A stretch of 64,000 bases of DNA from contig NZ_LMVM01000037.1 in assembly GCF_002287175.1 (NCBI RefSeq), positions 62,001 to 126,000 on the forward strand, in the 5' to 3' direction. Every line of letters starts with the position of its first letter. The stretch's first letter is position 1. This stretch comes from Methanobacterium bryantii. GTDB lineage: Archaea > Methanobacteriota > Methanobacteria > Methanobacteriales > Methanobacteriaceae. Under the pieces are notes generated by a model. The model worked only from the letters and a program-made list of their open reading frames with translations, was not told where the DNA came from and did not search any database. This document shows, one piece after another, positions 30,082 to 38,540 of the stretch. Position numbers and translations under genes: made by a program.

Positions 30082-31443
30082 ATGATAACAATAGAACTCT
30101 TATTGGATTTAGCAGAAAAGATATGTGTAATTTTAGTAATTGCATATCTGATAACCAGAACTAAAATTTTTCATGAAGTCCTGGACAGGAAATTTACCAT
30201 TAAAAACATGGTATTTATCATTCTTGTTTTTGGTGCGCTGTCTATTTTCGGAACATATTCTGGAATAACTATTAATGGGGCAATGGGAAACGTTAGAGAC
30301 CTAGGACCTATGATAGCGGGGCTTGTTGGAGGCCCTGTGGCGGGTCTTGGTGCAGGACTTATTGGGGGTCTTTACAGATATTTCTTCTTAGGGGGAATCA
30401 CTACATTTCCCTGTTCTTTATCTACAGTACTTGCAGGGCTTTTTGCAGGTATTATATACATCCTGAACAAGCGTAAATTCATTGGAATTATGGGTGCCGT
30501 ATTGTTTGCAGCTTCCATGGAAGCATTTCACATGATTCTTGTTTTTTTACTTGCAAAACCATATCCTGAAGCATTTGTAATTGCACAGGAATTAAGCATA
30601 CCTATGATAGTTTCTAATGCCATGGGAATGCTCATATTTGCATATTTCATCACTAATCTCACCCGGGAAAGAAAAACAACTAAAGAAAGAGATGAATACT
30701 TTGATGAACTTCAAAGAAAGAAATATGAACTTGAAATAGCCCATGAAATCCAGGAAAGCTTTTTACCTCAGGAAATGCCGAATTTAGATGGTTATGACAT
30801 ATTTGCACTTAATTTACCTGCAAAGGAAGTGGGTGGTGATTTCTATGATTTTATTCCAATTTCCAAGGATAAAATAGGAGTTACAATTGCAGATGTTTCT
30901 GGTAAAAGCGTTCCAGCAGCACTTTTCATGGCCGTTTCCAGAACAATTTTAAGGGCAAAGGCCATGGGAAACAGCAATGCTGCAGAAGTCATTGAAGACG
31001 CTAATAAACTCATAGCTGAAGATTCTGATACAGGAATGTTTGTTACCCTCTTTTATGCCATACTTGACCTTAAAAATAAAACTATGGAATATGTAAATGC
31101 GGGACACAACAATCCTGTGCTTTTTATAAGAAAAACAGGGACAATGGAATGTTTAAATGCTAAAGGGATAGCTTTAGGTGCTATAGACACGATAGAACTG
31201 GAAGAAAAACAAATAGATCTGGAAAGCGGCGACTTAATTGTCTTTTATACCGATGGAGTTACTGAGGCGATAAACGATAAAGAAGAATTTTTTGGCAAAA
31301 AAAGGCTTTATAAGCTAATTAAATCACATTCTGACTTAAATGCAGAAGGTATAGTTAATAAAATAAAGGAAGAGGTAATATCCTTCAGCCAGAGTCAATC
31401 TCAATTCGATGACATCACCCTAATGGTTATAAAGGTGAATTAA
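30082..31443 (+). CDS. LytS-type 5TM receptor fused to PP2C (RsbU/SpoIIE) phosphatase
   Basis: 453 residues. The N-terminal 190 residues hold six or so membrane helices of the 5TMR-LYT type (TYSGITINGAMGNVRDLGPM, GGPVAGLGAGLIGGLYRYF, FPCSLSTVLAGLFAGIIY). After a short coiled coil (RDEYFDELQRKKYELEIAHEI), the SpoIIE-type PP2C phosphatase spans about 215-453 with metal-site motifs KEVGGDFYDF, IADVSGKSVPAALFM, YTDGVTEAIND and FDDITLMV. It should dephosphorylate the STAS protein in response to a membrane or ligand signal. The ATPase gene begins directly at its stop. Confidence 0.93.
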   Translation: MITIELLLDLAEKICVILVIAYLITRTKIFHEVLDRKFTIKNMVFIILVFGALSIFGTYSGITINGAMGNVRDLGPMIAGLVGGPVAGLGAGLIGGLYRYFFLGGITTFPCSLSTVLAGLFAGIIYILNKRKFIGIMGAVLFAASMEAFHMILVFLLAKPYPEAFVIAQELSIPMIVSNAMGMLIFAYFITNLTRERKTTKERDEYFDELQRKKYELEIAHEIQESFLPQEMPNLDGYDIFALNLPAKEVGGDFYDFIPISKDKIGVTIADVSGKSVPAALFMAVSRTILRAKAMGNSNAAEVIEDANKLIAEDSDTGMFVTLFYAILDLKNKTMEYVNAGHNNPVLFIRKTGTMECLNAKGIALGAIDTIELEEKQIDLESGDLIVFYTDGVTEAINDKEEFFGKKRLYKLIKSHSDLNAEGIVNKIKEEVISFSQSQSQFDDITLMVIKVN

Positions 31444-31854
31444 GTGATTCAATGTACTGCCCTTGAGATAAGTGCTAAACTGGAAAAAATTCCCATTTTA
31501 TCAAAATTCATAGCTAATTCTATGATTAAATTTGGGTTAGGGGACTATGGACAATTTCAGGTTCAACTGGCAGTTGAAGAAGCTGTGGCAAATATAATAA
31601 AACACGGAAGTCTTGAAGTAAATGATAAAATCAGTATTAAATGTCAAAAAATTGATAATGAAATTCATATTATAATTGAGGACCCGGGCAAGCCGTTTAA
31701 TCAAAAAGATGTTTGCGAACCTGACTTAAAAATTTCACCTTTAAAACAGGACCCTGGTGGTTTAGGAATTTATTTCATTAAAAAATACGTGGATAAAATT
31801 AATTATACTTATAAAGATGGAAGGAATATATTAACTCTAATAAAATATGCTTAA
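31444..31854 (+). CDS. RsbW-like HATPase serine kinase (anti-sigma-factor family)
   Basis: 136 residues, a GHKL ATPase of the SpoIIAB/RsbW group: N-box VEEAVANIIKHG, G1 IIEDPGKPFNQKD and G2 DPGGLGIYFIKKYVDKI. It starts with GTG immediately after the PP2C gene's TAA; GGTGA lies 5 nt before. Together with the STAS protein and the phosphatase it makes a complete kinase/antagonist/phosphatase partner switch. In an archaeon the controlled target is not a sigma factor and is unknown. Confidence 0.92.
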   Translation: MIQCTALEISAKLEKIPILSKFIANSMIKFGLGDYGQFQVQLAVEEAVANIIKHGSLEVNDKISIKCQKIDNEIHIIIEDPGKPFNQKDVCEPDLKISPLKQDPGGLGIYFIKKYVDKINYTYKDGRNILTLIKYA

Positions 31855-31869
31855 ACTACTTTTTATTAA

Positions 31870-31977
31870 ATTGCAGGTACAACCAGACAAGAGGTTATAG
31901 GATCTGCTGCAGTGGGTGTTGAGCTAGGTGGAGGTCCCTCATTAGTTCTGGTTAGAAATCGACTTATCAAATTTTAG
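31870..31977 (+). pseudogene. Orphan coding fragment without start
   Basis: A frame with no start codon, beginning just after an in-frame stop, reads AGTTRQEVIGSAAVGVELGG then PSLVLVRNRLIKF and a TAG. Its composition is protein-like and more GC-rich than the surrounding spacer. It looks like the tail of a lost gene, but I do not recognise the family. Confidence 0.25.
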
Positions 31978-32140
31978 ATGACCTTGAAATTAATGATAAT
32001 TTATCTTTTACTTTTTTATTCAATTTTTCTTGTTTTTGGTTTAAAGTTTAAATAAAGATATGAAAATATTCAAAACAAAAAAAAAACCAGTTATTGCTTT
32101 AAATGCGAAAAAACAATTTAAAAACCGAAAATTAATTAAT

Positions 32141-32935
32141 TCATTGGTTGTCTGATGTTTGTATTCTTACATATTTATTCCATCTCATATTGAACATATC
32201 TGCCATAGAAGACGCTACTGCTGGGCTAGGGATCCATAAAGCAACTACTTTGTTAAGATCTAAAATATCTTCATGTATTTTGGGGAATATAATCAACAAT
32301 TCTTTTTCATCGACTATTACGTATTTGATAGGTGGTTTTTCTGAAATTATCATGTCTGGTTGGACTTCATTGAATGCCTTGACGAGATCAATTTTACCTT
32401 CACTGGTCTTTACAACATTACATGCAATAATTCGAAAGCTAATACGATTTCTTTTGGCTTTGGGAATGATAGATTTTAGGGATTCGACCTCTTCTGGAAA
32501 GTATATGTCACCGAGCATCATGACACTTTTCCTGGCTTTTGATACCATATCTAATGATTTAGCAGTAATGTGATCCTTGCCATGGATCAACCATACTTTA
32601 GGTATTTCCTTTTTAATCTGCGGGTCATACATCATCGACATTTCGCTAAGTAGTGTATCGATTTCCGTAAAAAGAGTGGATCTGTGTTCATCAATTATGT
32701 TCCGCGGGTCTCGGGCAGTAAATAGCATAGGCCGCCCATGCTCTACATTTACCCATCCCTCATCTTCTAACTTATTTAAAACATCATAAATCTTTGTCCG
32801 GGGTATACTTGCCTCTTTGGCAATGCTTGTAGCGTCAATGGGGCCGAAATTTGTTATAACGATGTAAGTCTTCGCGCCGTAATTTGTTAAACCAAGCTTC
32901 TGCAAAGATGATAACATCTTCTCATCAAACATCAT
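32141..32935 (-). CDS. TrmB-family transcriptional regulator
   Basis: 264 residues from ATG 32935, which lies 5 nt after AGGTGA. Longer in-frame starts add a peptide encoded by the promoter region and are rejected. The N-terminal winged helix is typical of TrmB: LSSLQKLGLTNYGAKTYIVI, DATSIAKEASIPRTKIYDVLNKLEDEGWVNVEHGRP. A short coiled coil and a C-terminal effector domain follow (KSVMMLGDIYFPEEV, PIKYVIVDEKELLIIFP). TrmB regulators sense sugars or other small molecules. It is divergent from the MFS transporter with 87 bp between, so it probably controls that transporter. Confidence 0.9.
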   Translation of the reverse strand: MMFDEKMLSSLQKLGLTNYGAKTYIVITNFGPIDATSIAKEASIPRTKIYDVLNKLEDEGWVNVEHGRPMLFTARDPRNIIDEHRSTLFTEIDTLLSEMSMMYDPQIKKEIPKVWLIHGKDHITAKSLDMVSKARKSVMMLGDIYFPEEVESLKSIIPKAKRNRISFRIIACNVVKTSEGKIDLVKAFNEVQPDMIISEKPPIKYVIVDEKELLIIFPKIHEDILDLNKVVALWIPSPAVASSMADMFNMRWNKYVRIQTSDNQ

Positions 32936-33022
32936 ACTTGTCACCTGTTCACCTGTTAAAGTTACATTATAGTTATATGGGTTACATTTATTATTGTTGT
33001 ATATAAATAAGGGGGAATAAAA

Positions 33023-34438
33023 ATGGAAACACAAATATCTATTAGAGACAAGGGAATAGGTGGCGTTAAAGGCGAAAAAGTAAATAAAACGGCAATTTTG
33101 CTGATTGCTACTCTAGCTTCATTTTTAACTCCATTTATGGGTACATCATTAAATGTTGCACTCCCAACAATTTCAAGCGAATTAACTGTCAATGCAATTC
33201 TTTTAAGCTGGATTACAACCGCATTTTTTTTAACATCAGCAATGTTTGCAGTTCCTTTTGGTAAAATTGCTGATATTTATGGAATGAAAAAGATTTTTAC
33301 TTATGGTATTGTAATTCTCACTGTAGCTTCTTTTCTGGCAGCTGTAGCTACTTCAGCTGAATTTCTTATTATAACCCGAGTCGTTCAGGGTATAGGAAGT
33401 GCAATGATATTTGTAACAGGACTTGCTATTATAACATCAATATTTCCTTCTAAAGAAAGAGGTAAAGCGATAGGAATAAATATCACTGCAGTTTATGTGG
33501 GACTTGTCATGGGACCTGTCTTAGGAGGTTTTTTAACGCAGTACTTAGGATGGAGAAGTATATTTTGTTTCGTTGTGCCTCTTGGATTACTTGTAATAGC
33601 ACTTGTACTTTGGAAAATGAACGGAAAAGAATGGGCGGCATGTAAAGGTGAAAAACTAGACTATTGGGGATCTTTACTGTATATTCTAATGCTTGCACTG
33701 ATTTTAATAGGATTCTCGAATATTACTGGAACACTTGGAATGACTATGGTCATTTTAGGTATTGTAGGGTTTATAGGTTTTGTTATATGGGAATTAAAGG
33801 TTGAAAATCCAGTTTTAGAGATAAAATTATTTTTAAACAATAGAATGTTCGCATTCTCTAATCTAGCAACACTTATAAGTTATATGGGTTTATTTGCAGT
33901 AGGTTTTCTGCTGAGTTTATACTTACAGTTTATAAAAGGATTTGATCCCAATGTAACTGGACTAATTCTTGTGGTTCAAACAGCTTTCATGGTAATTATA
34001 TCTCCATTTGCAGGTAGACTTTCAGATAAGTTCGATTCTGGAAAATTAGCTTCGTTAGGAATGGGAATAATAACTATTGGCTTATTAATTTTTGCAATTA
34101 TAACTGCAGAAACCAGTGTATACGTTATAATATTAGGTTTAGCTATTTTAGGAATTGGAGTCGGAATATTTTCAGCTCCCAACACACATACTATCATGGG
34201 ATCCGTAGAACGGAAATATTTTGGTTTAGCTTCTGCAACCGTAAGTACAATGAGACTTTTAGGCCAAACTTTCGGTATGGGGCTGATTTTAGCAATATTT
34301 GCTGTTTATGTGGGGGCAGTTCAATTTAATTCACAAAATTATCCGGAGCTCTTAACAAGTATTCAGGTAGCTTTCTCTATCTCAGTAATATTAAGCATAA
34401 TAGCAGTTTTTGCATCCCTAGCTAGAAACCGAAAATGA
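33023..34438 (+). CDS. MFS transporter, DHA2 (14-TM) drug-efflux type
   Basis: 471 residues with about 14 membrane helices. Typical features are LTPFMGTSLNVALPTISSEL in helix 1, the motif-A loop FGKIADIYGMKK, RVVQGIGSAMIFVTGLAII and motif C-like VYVGLVMGPVLGGFLTQYLGWR. These place it with EmrB/QacA-type multidrug exporters. GGGGG precedes the ATG. A TrmB regulator is divergent upstream. A paralogue lies at 39517-40872. Confidence 0.93.
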   Translation: METQISIRDKGIGGVKGEKVNKTAILLIATLASFLTPFMGTSLNVALPTISSELTVNAILLSWITTAFFLTSAMFAVPFGKIADIYGMKKIFTYGIVILTVASFLAAVATSAEFLIITRVVQGIGSAMIFVTGLAIITSIFPSKERGKAIGINITAVYVGLVMGPVLGGFLTQYLGWRSIFCFVVPLGLLVIALVLWKMNGKEWAACKGEKLDYWGSLLYILMLALILIGFSNITGTLGMTMVILGIVGFIGFVIWELKVENPVLEIKLFLNNRMFAFSNLATLISYMGLFAVGFLLSLYLQFIKGFDPNVTGLILVVQTAFMVIISPFAGRLSDKFDSGKLASLGMGIITIGLLIFAIITAETSVYVIILGLAILGIGVGIFSAPNTHTIMGSVERKYFGLASATVSTMRLLGQTFGMGLILAIFAVYVGAVQFNSQNYPELLTSIQVAFSISVILSIIAVFASLARNRK

Positions 34439-34533
34439 GTGAAATTTACTCCAATGCTGTGAAATAATGGAATTTAAACAATTAATACAAAAAAGATATT
34501 CTAAATTGTATAGAAGTATCGGAGAGTGATTAA

Positions 34534-34884
34534 ATGAAAATTAAATACACGACCATGATAGTTAAGGATATTGATGAGTCAATTAAATTCTACAAAGAAG
34601 TTATGGGATTTGAAATAGACAGCCAGTACGATCTCGGACCTGCAGGAACAATTACACTGCTTAAAGGTGAAGGAGAAACCATGGTAGAACTCATTAAAAA
34701 TCCTGCAGATGAACCTGGACTGTTTTCAATAGGTATGGATGTTGAAGACATAAACGCCACGGTAAAAGAACTCAAATCAAAAGGCGCCAGGATCACAATG
34801 GAACCCATGCCGATAACAGTTGGATCCCTTGCATTCCTGGAAGATCCAAATGGAGTTCGAATAGCGTTAATTCAACACAATTAA
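34534..34884 (+). CDS. VOC (glyoxalase/bleomycin resistance) family protein
   Basis: 116 residues, two beta-alpha-beta-beta-beta modules of the VOC superfamily: KYTTMIVKDIDESIKFYKEV, FEIDSQYDLGPAGTITLLKG, then FSIGMDVEDINATVKELKSK and AFLEDPNGVRIALIQ with a metal-ligand-type E near the end. The substrate cannot be predicted. GGAGAGTGAT precedes the ATG. It follows the MFS transporter by 95 bp and may be part of the same response. Confidence 0.92.
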   Translation: MKIKYTTMIVKDIDESIKFYKEVMGFEIDSQYDLGPAGTITLLKGEGETMVELIKNPADEPGLFSIGMDVEDINATVKELKSKGARITMEPMPITVGSLAFLEDPNGVRIALIQHN

Positions 34885-34970
34885 TCCTTTTTTTTAAAAT
34901 TTTGTAATTTTCAGTTAAATTAATTGACGTAAAATGTGGGACATATTTTCTAGTTTTTTGGTAAAATTAG

Positions 34971-35310
34971 GAAAATCGTAATTTTCTACTCTTTTAAAGG
35001 TTGAGAAAAACTGTCAAAAATCTACGATTTTTGACGCCGTAGAAAATTACATTTTCTCGGCCCCGAACATTTCATGTTCGTGGGCGACAAACACGTGGTG
35101 TTTGTCAGCTACGTTTTTCCTGAACATTCGAAAAATTGTAAATTTTTGACAGTTTTTGAGGGCTCCCAAAAAAATCAAAGATTTTTTTGAGGATTTTAAT
35201 AGTCTTCGAGGGCCCCAAATTTTTAAAAAAAAATTTGGAGGTTGAGAAAAATCTAAAAGATTTTTTGAACCCCAAATTTTTAAAAAAAAATTTGGAGGCT
35301 TTTATAAAAT
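34971..35310. repeat. Large hairpin array (at least nine 3- or 4-nt-loop palindromes)
   Basis: Seen in order: 34971-34976/34981-34986 (loop CGTA), 35013-35022/35026-35035 (GTCAAAAATC, loop TAC), 35041-35047/35051-35057 (AGAAAAT, loop TAC), 35064-35070/35074-35080 (CGAACAT, loop TTC), 35086-35094/35098-35106 (GACAAACAC, loop GTG), 35131-35137/35141-35147 (loop GTA), 35167-35176/35180-35189 (loop AAA), 35215-35224/35229-35238 (CCAAATTTTT), 35247-35254/35258-35265 (loop AAA), and a second copy of the CCAAATTTTT hairpin near 35271-35296. Linkers are short and GC-rich (GCCGT, CGGCCC, TGGGC). It is the longest array in the window. Confidence 0.9.
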
Positions 35311-35470
35311 TAAAAAAAACAGATTGAATATTTGCCGCAGTTAAAAGCTGATTTGATATCCATCCCTTTAATTAGTACGAATATATAAGATAGTATTACA
35401 TTTATATGAAATAAGTTCTATATCTATTAAACAGCAGATAAATGTTGATACTAAATAATATGTTGATATT

Positions 35471-35734
35471 ATGGAATATTACGAAAATGAAGAATTCTGG
35501 TTTTTACTTTTTAAATTAAGATTACTTGCAAATAAGGATAAACGTCTTAAACCAAAAAGAGCCGATGGATTTAGAAGATCATTTGAAGATATAAATAGAA
35601 TTAAAGAAGATGCACGTAAGTTCAGGGATAATGATAAATATCTGGAAATAATTATAATGGCAGATGAACTTGAAGAAGCGTTAAAAGCAGAAATAAAGCA
35701 AAAAAATTATCAAATAGACGACTTTAAGGATTGA
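35471..35734 (+). CDS. Small charged hypothetical protein
   Basis: 87 residues, highly charged and helical: EYYENEEFWFLLFKLRLLAN, RLKPKRADGFRRSFEDI, EIIIMADELEEALKAEIKQ. No domain is recognised. The region before ATG 35471 has only a weak RBS (GTTGATATT). A strong hairpin follows the stop by 13 bp. Codon use looks coding, so it is probably real. Confidence 0.5.
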   Translation: MEYYENEEFWFLLFKLRLLANKDKRLKPKRADGFRRSFEDINRIKEDARKFRDNDKYLEIIIMADELEEALKAEIKQKNYQIDDFKD

Positions 35735-35747
35735 ATAAATTAGGCGA

Positions 35748-35767
35748 GTCCTAATGGGAATTAGGAC
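35748..35767 (+). terminator. Hairpin downstream of the small charged gene
   Basis: GTCCTAAT (35748-35755) and ATTAGGAC (35760-35767) pair around a GGGA loop, and a second GGAC/GTCC pairing overlaps it at 35764-35775. It is GC-richer than its surroundings and lies 13 bp after a stop codon. It may be a transcript-end hairpin or part of a small structured RNA. There is no T tract directly after it. Confidence 0.35.
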
Positions 35768-36027
35768 CTGTAAGTCCAATAAGAAACTGTTAAATTCACA
35801 ATTTTAGCCGCACGGCACTTATATTTTTAAATCATTGGATCAAAAGCCATTAAAAAATACTTTTTTAAATCTTCAAAATTAAAATGCATATTTAAGCAAA
35901 CTTGCCGTTATGTTGGTTAAGGAGAAACAAGAGCAATTTTTAAAGGCTAAAAAAGCAATAATCAGTTTTAAAAACTCAACTAATTTTGGTCATATAGTTT
36001 ATATGAAAAAATAAAGGTTAAAAGAGG

Positions 36028-36447
36028 TTATTTTCTCTTTTTTTTGCTTTTAGAAGTATCTGTATCGCTTGCAGTGTTTTGTGTAGCGTTTACCACAGTC
36101 ATATTTGTATAAGCTGGTTGTCCTGTTACTGGAATAACAGCACTAATTGACCCGTATCCATTGCTTATGCTTGTAGTGGCAGTATTTTCTCCAACCGCCT
36201 GATTTTGACTGTTATATGATGTTAATTTAACTGTTACTTGAGAATAATCGGTGTTACTCGTGCTTTTTAGATTTCCAGTGACCAGCCAACTGGTTTTTTC
36301 TGCATTATTCCACTGCCCATTAAGATTCCCGTCTATTAATATGTCAGTTTGTGGATTTACATTGTTAGAACTTGTACATCCAGATGTACCCAAAATAATA
36401 ACTAAAATAAAACAAATGCTCAGTAAATATAGATATTTTGCCTCCAT
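36028..36447 (-). CDS. Small lipoprotein
   Basis: 139 residues with an N-terminal hydrophobic helix ending in a lipobox (VIILGTSGCTSSNN, Cys at about 24), so probably anchored on the outer face of the membrane. The mature part is Thr/Ser/Asn-rich and beta-rich (VTGNLKSTSNTDYSQVTVKLTSYNSQ), like FxLYD-type immunoglobulin-like domains. The last residues are basic (KSKKKRK). GGGGGATGATTCA precedes the ATG. Function unknown. Confidence 0.8.
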   Translation of the reverse strand: MEAKYLYLLSICFILVIILGTSGCTSSNNVNPQTDILIDGNLNGQWNNAEKTSWLVTGNLKSTSNTDYSQVTVKLTSYNSQNQAVGENTATTSISNGYGSISAVIPVTGQPAYTNMTVVNATQNTASDTDTSKSKKKRK

Positions 36448-37135
36448 TGAATCATCCCCCTATATTGTTTAATTAAACAATATATTAAACAGGGTAATAT
36501 ACTTATTTGAAGAAGTCTGTGTTTAAATTGAGTACTGGTTCATAAAACTAGACGAGTTTTAACTATGAAGTTGTTGTATTTTTTTATAATAGAGTTTTTT
36601 AAGGTATAGTAACTAAACTATTCCGTGTTTTATGCTGTATTTTATCTAAAAAATGGAATTTACAATTATTTTTTTAAAATATGAAACACCTGTGACGTTC
36701 TGGAAATGGCTGTTAAAACATGCAGAATTCATTTTTGAGGTTATAAAGTTTAGAAATAGAAAGATGCATGGAAACTAATAGAAAATGGAATATTTCAATA
36801 TAACAATTCGCTCATGTCTATGATCCTGTGCATGAGTTATACTTTATGTTAAATTGTAGTTTTAATTGATTATAGTGGATTTATCTTAAAAAATACAATT
36901 TACTTAACCAGACACACGAGTGAAGCGATATTATCTACACAACATTCGGGCATGAGCGAAACAATTTAAACATTGGATGGGGTTATATTAATAATATTAA
37001 TATGATATTTGAAAATATTGAATTTAATATTGATATTTTCAATATATTTATATAGTATAACTTAAGAATATTAAATTGCATTAGCATAATCTTGATTATT
37101 TGAAGTTATGAATAAATATTTTCAAGGGGGGTATC
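36448..37135. other. Long divergent AT-rich spacer
   Basis: About 690 bp between the lipoprotein and the DUF2089/YvlB-type operon. It contains small GC-containing motifs (CTCATGTC...GTGCATGAG near 36813-36836 forms a weak inverted pair) and, next to the operon, a long inverted repeat (listed separately) followed by the TATA-like TTTATATAGTATAAC near 37047-37061. No gene was seen. Confidence 0.4.
37009..37042. promoter_or_regulatory. Inverted repeat operator candidate of the DUF2089 operon
   Basis: TTGAAAATAT (37009-37018) and ATATTTTCAA (37033-37042) are exact complements around 14 nt that hold a second palindrome, AATATTGAATTTAATATT-like. A TATA-like box follows at once. The position just upstream of the promoter of an operon that encodes its own HTH protein suggests autoregulation. 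Confidence 0.5.
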
Positions 37136-37450
37136 ATGAAGGCAAAAAAATTAAAAATATACATTAAAACATCCAAGTTCTCAGTTCCAATCCCTGCATT
37201 ACGATTTTCGACGCTTAGATGGATTTCTAAACTTATAATCAAATACAGCCCTTCTAAAATGAGAACGGGGTGGCTGCCTCAATCTGCTGAATATGAAAAT
37301 ATTGAATCAATTTTAAAGAACATAACCTGTAAAGATGTCGACCAACTTATCGACCAGTTGAAACAGGAAGAACCGTTTGAAATGGTGGATATTGAAACCT
37401 ACGATGAAGATGAAGGAAAGACAGTCGTTAAAATTTACACAGTGGGGTGA
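37136..37450 (+). CDS. YvlB-like small protein, first gene of operon
   Basis: 104 residues. The pattern LKIYIKTSKFSVPIPALRF, then WISKLIIKYSP, YENIESILKNITCKDVDQLIDQL and an end with VDIETYDED...VVKIYTV parallels the third gene of this operon (LKVRVST, VNVNIPLALVDVGLKLAKTY, VDVEDEEN, RVKVYVE). The two are probably distant paralogues of the middle domain of YvlB/SHOCT-like proteins. AAGGGGGG precedes the ATG. Function unknown; the operon suggests cell-envelope stress sensing as for YvlB, but this is inference. Confidence 0.65.
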   Translation: MKAKKLKIYIKTSKFSVPIPALRFSTLRWISKLIIKYSPSKMRTGWLPQSAEYENIESILKNITCKDVDQLIDQLKQEEPFEMVDIETYDEDEGKTVVKIYTVG

Positions 37451-37458
37451 AATGGTTT

Positions 37459-37818
37459 ATGAAGCGTGAAGTACCTGGAAACTGTCCAATATGTGGCGGT
37501 GAAACTAAAGTCACAGAGATACACTGCAGGAAGTGTGAAACAACCATCAAAGGTGAATTTGATCTATGCAAGTTCTGCAGATTAACTGAACAACAGAAAT
37601 ACTTCGTTGAAGTGTTTATTAAAAATAGAGGTAATATTAAGGAAATTGAAAAGGAATTAGGGATATCTTATCCTACTGTAAGAAATAAACTGGATGAAGT
37701 GATTTTTGCTTTGGGACACAAGGTTGAAAAACCTGCTGTTAATCAAAAAGAGATTTTAGAGAAGCTCAGCAGGGGAGAAATTAGTAAAGAAGAGGCTTTG
37801 AAGTTACTCAATGGGTAA
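37459..37818 (+). CDS. DUF2089 family protein (zinc ribbon plus HTH)
   Basis: 119 residues from ATG 37459. The N-terminus is a zinc ribbon, NCPICGGETKVTEIHCRKCE, with a further FDLCKFC. It is followed by a sigma-70-region-4-like HTH, EKELGISYPTVRNKLDEVI, and a C-terminal helical motif ILEKLSRGEISKEEALKLL of the SHOCT kind. This is the DUF2089 layout, seen next to YvlB-type genes in bacteria and archaea. It probably regulates its own operon. A GTG 12 bp earlier overlaps the previous stop and the GGGGTGA RBS, and is not used. Confidence 0.88.
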   Translation: MKREVPGNCPICGGETKVTEIHCRKCETTIKGEFDLCKFCRLTEQQKYFVEVFIKNRGNIKEIEKELGISYPTVRNKLDEVIFALGHKVEKPAVNQKEILEKLSRGEISKEEALKLLNG

Positions 37819-37847
37819 TGTTATTTTAAAAATATGGAGAAGATTCA

Positions 37848-38237
37848 ATGATGTCTAAAAACATATCAGAAGAAAGGATAAAAATTTTGGAAATGGTTGA
37901 AGATGGAAATATCGATGCATCTGAGGCAATGGAGCTGCTCAGCGCATTGGAAAGAAATTCAGAAGAAGAAATTGTACCTAAAAAGGATGTTAAATGGTTA
38001 AAAGTTAGGGTAAGTACCATGGAAAATGAGTCAAAGGTAAATGTGAACATACCTCTGGCCCTGGTTGATGTGGGATTAAAACTTGCAAAAACATATGACC
38101 CTAAATTAAAGGAATCAGGCCTCGATAAAATTGACATTGAAGAAATTATGGAGGCTGTTAAAAATGGGGCAGAAGGGAAAATTGTCGACGTGGAAGATGA
38201 AGAAAATCAAACCAGAGTTAAGGTGTACGTGGAGTAG
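37848..38237 (+). CDS. SHOCT-like/YvlB N-terminal domain protein
   Basis: 129 residues. The N-terminal EERIKILEMVEDGNIDASEAMELLSAL is a SHOCT-like motif shared with the end of the DUF2089 protein. A YvlB-type domain follows (WLKVRVSTMENESKVNVNIP, then IDIEEIMEAVKNGAEGKIV and RVKVYVE). Full YvlB proteins go on with a DUF4097 beta-solenoid, which is absent here. Broken traces of more coding sequence follow the stop. GGAGAAG precedes the ATG. Confidence 0.82.
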   Translation: MMSKNISEERIKILEMVEDGNIDASEAMELLSALERNSEEEIVPKKDVKWLKVRVSTMENESKVNVNIPLALVDVGLKLAKTYDPKLKESGLDKIDIEEIMEAVKNGAEGKIVDVEDEENQTRVKVYVE

Positions 38238-38239
38238 AA

Positions 38240-38460
38240 ATTGGGCCGATTAAAAATCATCAGGGTGCTGCCTACAGACAAAATAGAGCTTGAAATAGTT
38301 AAAGGGGATTATTTTCATCATTAAATTTCAAGGGCCTTAATACCTGTGAGTAATGGGATTCAAGGCATATCTGTGGAAAATGCACCCCGTATATATTTGG
38401 TGATATTTCAGCTCCAGATTATGGTTGTATAACAAACAGAATGAATGACTATTTAAGATT
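38240..38460 (+). pseudogene. Decayed coding remnant after the YvlB-like gene
   Basis: Starting 2 bp after the stop, one frame reads GRLKIIRVLPTDKIELEIVK-GDY and soon stops. Other frames continue with protein-like text (SNGIQGISVENAP; FGDISAPDYGCITNRMNDYL). The pieces could be a DUF4097-type tail broken by several frameshifts, which would complete a YvlB-like protein. The assignment is uncertain. Confidence 0.3.
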
Positions 38461-38540
38461 GTTATCTTTTAAAAATTTTAGATGGTTAATTTAGATAGCT
38501 TTTTTTTGAATTATTTTGATAAAACTGGTAATAGATGGAA

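Noticed and set aside
34971..35310. CRISPR array
   Set aside because: The repeated elements are palindromes of differing sequence with 3-nt loops, not identical direct repeats with regular spacers, and no cas genes are present.
35735..35830. tRNA gene
   Set aside because: The hairpins do not form a cloverleaf; there is no T-loop GTTCRANNC consensus or acceptor pairing.
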